This document shows, one piece after another, positions 14,097 through 16,398 of a DNA stretch of 16,398 nt. The DNA comes from Planctomycetota bacterium. Lineage in GTDB: Bacteria > Planctomycetota > Phycisphaerae > UBA1845 > CAIVHJ01. The notes beneath the pieces were generated by a model. The model was not told where the DNA came from, did not search any database, and worked only from the letters and a program-made list of their open reading frames with translations. Within the stretch, counting starts at the first letter, position 1; each line of letters opens with the position of its first letter. Made by a program: the position numbers and the translations under genes. The DNA is taken from assembly GCA_022573485.1 (NCBI GenBank), contig JACZTW010000042.1:1-16398 (forward strand). The letters are read 5' to 3'.

Positions 14097-15284
14097 ATGA
14101 GAACCCGATCCCGTAAGCAACATTCCGTTCCGGAACCGGAGACGGCCTCCGAATTGCTGTTCCAGGAATACCTTCAACAGCTAGGAATCGATGCTGATTT
14201 TGAGCCCAAGATTCAAGGCAAGCGCAGACGGATTGACTTTCTTTTCTCTAGCAACGGAACGGATATCTTCTGCGAGTTGAAGGAACTCCACGAGAAGCGA
14301 CCGCATCCCGGCGGTGCGACTAGCTTCGATCCATACTCCGGCCTGCGCAAGCAGATCCATGAGGGACGCAAGAAGTTCCAAGAGTACAAGGAACACTGTT
14401 GCGTCTTGGTCGTCCACAACATTGACGATTGGCAGTTCCGGGATCATCCTCAAATTGTTTACGGGGCCATGCTGGGTGACCTTGGATTACAGTTTCCGTT
14501 TGACACGCATCAAGGCACACTGGCACAACAAGGAAATCATGCGTTCCTTGACCACGGGAAGATGATTGACCCAAAGCGCCGCACACCTCAAAACACAACC
14601 ATCAGCGTTATCGCCGTCCTTACCGAGTTCACGATACCCAACCTTCAGTTTGAGACCAAGTTTCGTGACCAGATCGATCGGCTTCGGCAGAAACTGAAAG
14701 GGGAGCCACCTCCTACTCAGTGCATCAAGACTCGGATGGATATGTACAGCAAAATCAGCCCCACCAAAGGAAAAACGCCGCGGCTTGCTGTATTCGAAAA
14801 TCCGTTTGCCTCCCACGAATTTCCAGGCGACATCTTTCAAGGTCCGTTCGACTTACGCTATCGCTACGACTTGGCGTCAGGCCGAATCGAGAGGGTCTTT
14901 GCAGGCGTGGAGCTGTCGGCGATAGAAGAGGCGCACAACGACGACATCATTGCGAGAATTGATCGATTCTCCAGAGCAATTGCGGAGAAATACAACCCGG
15001 AGCGCATCTTGCTTTTCGGATCATACGCGAACGATTGCCCGAACGCCGATTCCGATGTGGATATCCTCGTCGTGTTTCCCGGCAACGGGGACGTGGCAGA
15101 CCGTTCATTGAAAATCCGAACCGCGCTGAATCCGGATTTCCCTCTGGATCTCTTGACTCGGTCCGCCGGAGTAATATCACGCCGCATGAAACAGGGTGAT
15201 TACTTCCTTCGGGAGATAATCCAGACCGGAAAGACACTGTATGAAGCCGGTGACACAAACGTGGGTGGACAAAGCCGAAGCTGA
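14097..15284 (+). CDS. PD-(D/E)XK-like nuclease fused to MNT nucleotidyltransferase
   Basis: A 395-residue two-part protein. The N-terminal part (about 15-125) has RRRIDFLF with Asp47, then DIFCELKEL with Glu60 and Lys62: the Asp-Xn-Glu-X-Lys pattern of PD-(D/E)XK nucleases. A hydrophobic strand CCVLVVHNID follows (101-110). The C-terminal part (about 285-385) is an MNT-type minimal nucleotidyltransferase: ILLFGSYA ... SDVDILVVF gives GS-X10-DXD with Gly308, Ser309, Asp320 and Asp322, and Asp351 in FPLDLLTRS is the likely third acid. MNT proteins act as antitoxins of HEPN toxins (HepT/MntA), to which they transfer AMP. The HEPN gene overlaps the 3' end by 44 bases. One sampled line of this gene (14161-14220) has 27 G+C of 60, against 36 in a DinB line (13441-13500). 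The Shine-Dalgarno is weak (GTGAG). Nuclease activity is inferred from motif only. Confidence 0.75.
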   Translation: MRTRSRKQHSVPEPETASELLFQEYLQQLGIDADFEPKIQGKRRRIDFLFSSNGTDIFCELKELHEKRPHPGGATSFDPYSGLRKQIHEGRKKFQEYKEHCCVLVVHNIDDWQFRDHPQIVYGAMLGDLGLQFPFDTHQGTLAQQGNHAFLDHGKMIDPKRRTPQNTTISVIAVLTEFTIPNLQFETKFRDQIDRLRQKLKGEPPPTQCIKTRMDMYSKISPTKGKTPRLAVFENPFASHEFPGDIFQGPFDLRYRYDLASGRIERVFAGVELSAIEEAHNDDIIARIDRFSRAIAEKYNPERILLFGSYANDCPNADSDVDILVVFPGNGDVADRSLKIRTALNPDFPLDLLTRSAGVISRRMKQGDYFLREIIQTGKTLYEAGDTNVGGQSRS

Positions 15285-15672
15285 TCTGGCAACGGCCAAG
15301 CATTTGTTGCGGGCACGGAAGTCCCCGAATTACGATGCTGTCTGTGGCTTTGCGCAGCAATGTGCTGAGAAATATCTGAAGGCTGTTCTTATCGAGGAGC
15401 GACGCGACTTCAAGTACAAACACGACTTGGCGTACCTTCTCAATATCTTGGTCGAAGTCAACCCCTTGTGGGAATTCTTGCATTTGGCGGCACAATTCCT
15501 GACGGATAACGGCGCTCGATTCCGGTATCCCGGGAACAGTGCGGACAAGCAATTGGCTCGTGATGCCGTGAAGGCTGCGGACCTGATCCGTGAGCGAATG
15601 CGCGAACATTTGAGAATCTCCGAACCCGCTCGATCGAGCACAAAGAAAAAAGGACGCAAGAAAAGAAACTAG
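15241..15672 (+). CDS. HEPN-domain protein, partner of the MNT gene
   Basis: A 143-residue protein of the HEPN (pfam05168-like) family. It shows WVDKAEADLATAKHLL (8-23), GFAQQCAEKYLKAVLI (36-51), KHDLAYLLNIL (60-70) and RYPG (95-98). HEPN proteins paired with MNT proteins are RNase toxins or regulatory partners. The catalytic motif is usually R-X4-6-H. Here Arg55-X5-His61 fits the spacing, but the HDL it leads into is a general family feature, so RNase activity is not assured. ATG 15241 lies inside the MNT gene with GGAAAG before it; GTG 15250 is a possible alternative. The overlap implies translational coupling with the nuclease-MNT gene. The C-terminus is a Lys/Arg-rich tail (STKKKGRKKRN). 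thiC starts 26 bases downstream. Confidence 0.85.
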   Translation: MKPVTQTWVDKAEADLATAKHLLRARKSPNYDAVCGFAQQCAEKYLKAVLIEERRDFKYKHDLAYLLNILVEVNPLWEFLHLAAQFLTDNGARFRYPGNSADKQLARDAVKAADLIRERMREHLRISEPARSSTKKKGRKKRN

Positions 15673-15698
15673 GATCAAGTATCAACAGGATGTGAAAA

Positions 15699-16398
15699 AT
15701 GACTCAACTACAATCGGCCCGCGAGGGCATCGTCACGCTGGAGATGCGGCGTGTTGCGATCCGTGAGAATGTAACGCCGCAGTTCATTTGCGACGAAGTC
15801 GCACGTGGGCGGCTGGTCATCCCCGCAAACGTCCGTCACTTGGCTGGCAGCGGCGGCGGGGAAGTACGAAGGGCGAAGGACGAAGGACGAAGAACCAAGG
15901 ATACCGCGATCAACGACAGACGCGGTGAGAACCAAGGAGCCGCGGGCTTCAGCCCGCGCGATTCAACATCCGAGGATGACAACGCGACCCACGTTCGATC
16001 CATCGCGCAGACTGAAGTCTGCGGCTCCTTGGACTCTCCTAGCTCGAACGGATCTCCGTACTCGGAGAAGATGGTCGGGCATCCGAGCGCAGGCGAAAAC
16101 GGTTTATTTTGGGTGAACCAGACGGTTACGCAGCGATGGAAGGAAATCAGCGATCCCGATTTCATGGTCGGGCAGCGCGCCCCCAAGCGGCTCGATCCGA
16201 CCGGCATCGGGCGCATGATCACTACCAAGATCAACGCCAACATCGGCGCCAGCCCGGTCAGCAGCGGCACACACGAAGAAGTCGAGAAGCTGCAATGGGC
16301 TCAAAAGTACGGGGCTGACACGCTGATGGATCTCTCGACCGGCGGGAACCTGCGCGAGTGCCGGCAGGCCATCATCGACAACTCGACCATCCCCATCG
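15699..16398 (+). CDS. thiC: ThiC, HMP-phosphate synthase, with in-frame insertion (partial)
   Basis: The first 233 codons of thiC; the gene runs off the right edge. ThiC is the radical SAM enzyme that turns aminoimidazole ribotide into hydroxymethylpyrimidine phosphate in thiamine synthesis; its cluster-binding Cys are beyond the window. Clear family sequence is present at residues 1-48 (ICDEVARGRLVIPAN) and again from about 164 (LDPTGIGRMITTKINANIGAS, GADTLMDLSTGGN). In other ThiC proteins these blocks are separated by only a few residues. Here about 110 codons intervene (about 15846-16186), with no stop and the frame kept, made of a heptamer array, palindromic element 3 and a segment of unknown origin. 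AGGAT lies eight bases upstream of the ATG. It is the short form without the N-terminal extension of enterobacterial ThiC. It may share a transcript with the HEPN gene. Confidence 0.9.
   Translation, partial: MTQLQSAREGIVTLEMRRVAIRENVTPQFICDEVARGRLVIPANVRHLAGSGGGEVRRAKDEGRRTKDTAINDRRGENQGAAGFSPRDSTSEDDNATHVRSIAQTEVCGSLDSPSSNGSPYSEKMVGHPSAGENGLFWVNQTVTQRWKEISDPDFMVGQRAPKRLDPTGIGRMITTKINANIGASPVSSGTHEEVEKLQWAQKYGADTLMDLSTGGNLRECRQAIIDNSTIPI
15865..15899. repeat. Heptamer tandem array (GACGAAG type) inside thiC
   Basis: Five 7-base units: TACGAAG, GGCGAAG, GACGAAG twice, then AACCAAG. It encodes Arg/Lys/Asp/Glu-rich residues at the start of the thiC insertion. GAACCAAGG at its end (15892-15900) recurs at 15929-15937, just at the left border of the palindromic element, so the 37 bases between are bounded by a direct repeat. 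Confidence 0.9.
15932..16032. repeat. Palindromic four-helix element, copy 3, inside thiC
   Basis: The outer stem is CCAAGGAGCC (15932-15941) with GGCTCCTTGG (16023-16032). Arm 1 is GCGGGCT-TC-AGCCCGC (15942-15957). Arm 2 is closed by GCGAT (15958-15962) and ATCGC (16002-16006) over a 39-base loop. Arm 3 is GCAGACT-GA-AGTCTGC (16007-16022). As in copy 2, no base lies between helices. The element is 101 bases, not a multiple of three, so the frame of thiC is kept only by the whole insertion. It is read as codons for QGAAGFSPRD ... IAQTEVCGSL. Confidence 0.9.

Noticed and set aside
15406..15426. Confirmed HEPN RNase motif
   Set aside because: Arg55-X5-His61 fits the R-X4-6-H spacing, but the His is followed by the Asp-Leu common to non-catalytic family members, so activity is not claimed.
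15846..16186. Intein or group I/II intron in thiC
   Set aside because: No intein blocks (N-terminal Cys/Ser with a His-Asn end) and no intron core are visible; the content is repeat-derived.

Overview
The window looks like chromosomal DNA from a moderately GC-rich (by eye about 58-60%) free-living bacterium, most likely of the Planctomycetes/PVC group. I base this on a type IV prepilin-like protein with a large extracellular part, a GH130 phosphorylase, a bTHX ribosomal protein, a short bacterial histone, and several families of dispersed palindromic and heptamer repeats of the kind common in planctomycete genomes. The placement is an inference; there is no rRNA or marker set to prove it. I saw no tRNA, rRNA, CRISPR array or transposase.

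Layout. 1-1654: a small zinc-ribbon-like protein (minus) diverges from a nitrilase-superfamily amidohydrolase (plus), with palindromic elements on both sides. 1674-3148: a promoter, a heptamer array, bTHX with a Lys/Thr tail, then GH130. 3181-3760: a long hairpin repeat and a degenerate receiver protein (minus). 3948-5965: dprA and pcm. 6189-6582: a bacterial histone with its own promoter, leader and strong terminator. 6789-8189 (minus): a prepilin-like protein followed by a membrane-anchored Cys-rich protein. 8303-11588: a TIGR03960-type radical SAM protein and a secreted HEAT-like protein. 11628-12539 (minus): an HDOD protein.

The right third, 12699-16398, is the most unusual part. A promoter and a TPP riboswitch (12742-12877) precede a tandem DinB-like gene. 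Next comes a pair that looks like a toxin-antitoxin or defence module: a PD-(D/E)XK-like nuclease fused to an MNT nucleotidyltransferase, overlapping a HEPN gene. Then comes thiC, the classic TPP riboswitch target, 2.8 kb away from the riboswitch. The simplest reading is that genes were inserted between a thiamine riboswitch and its thiC target, and may now be co-transcribed under thiamine control. The nuclease-MNT gene is visibly less GC-rich than its neighbours.

thiC is itself interrupted, without loss of frame, by about 110 codons made of a heptamer array plus a palindromic element. That element occurs three times in the window (115-190, 513-574, 15932-16032). Each copy folds, with no unpaired base between helices, into an outer stem with three arms. 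The sequences of copy 1 and copies 2/3 differ but the pairing is kept, which suggests selection or a replication mechanism acting on structure. Protein-coding insertions of palindromic elements are known from Rickettsia; here one appears to sit inside an essential-type metabolic enzyme.
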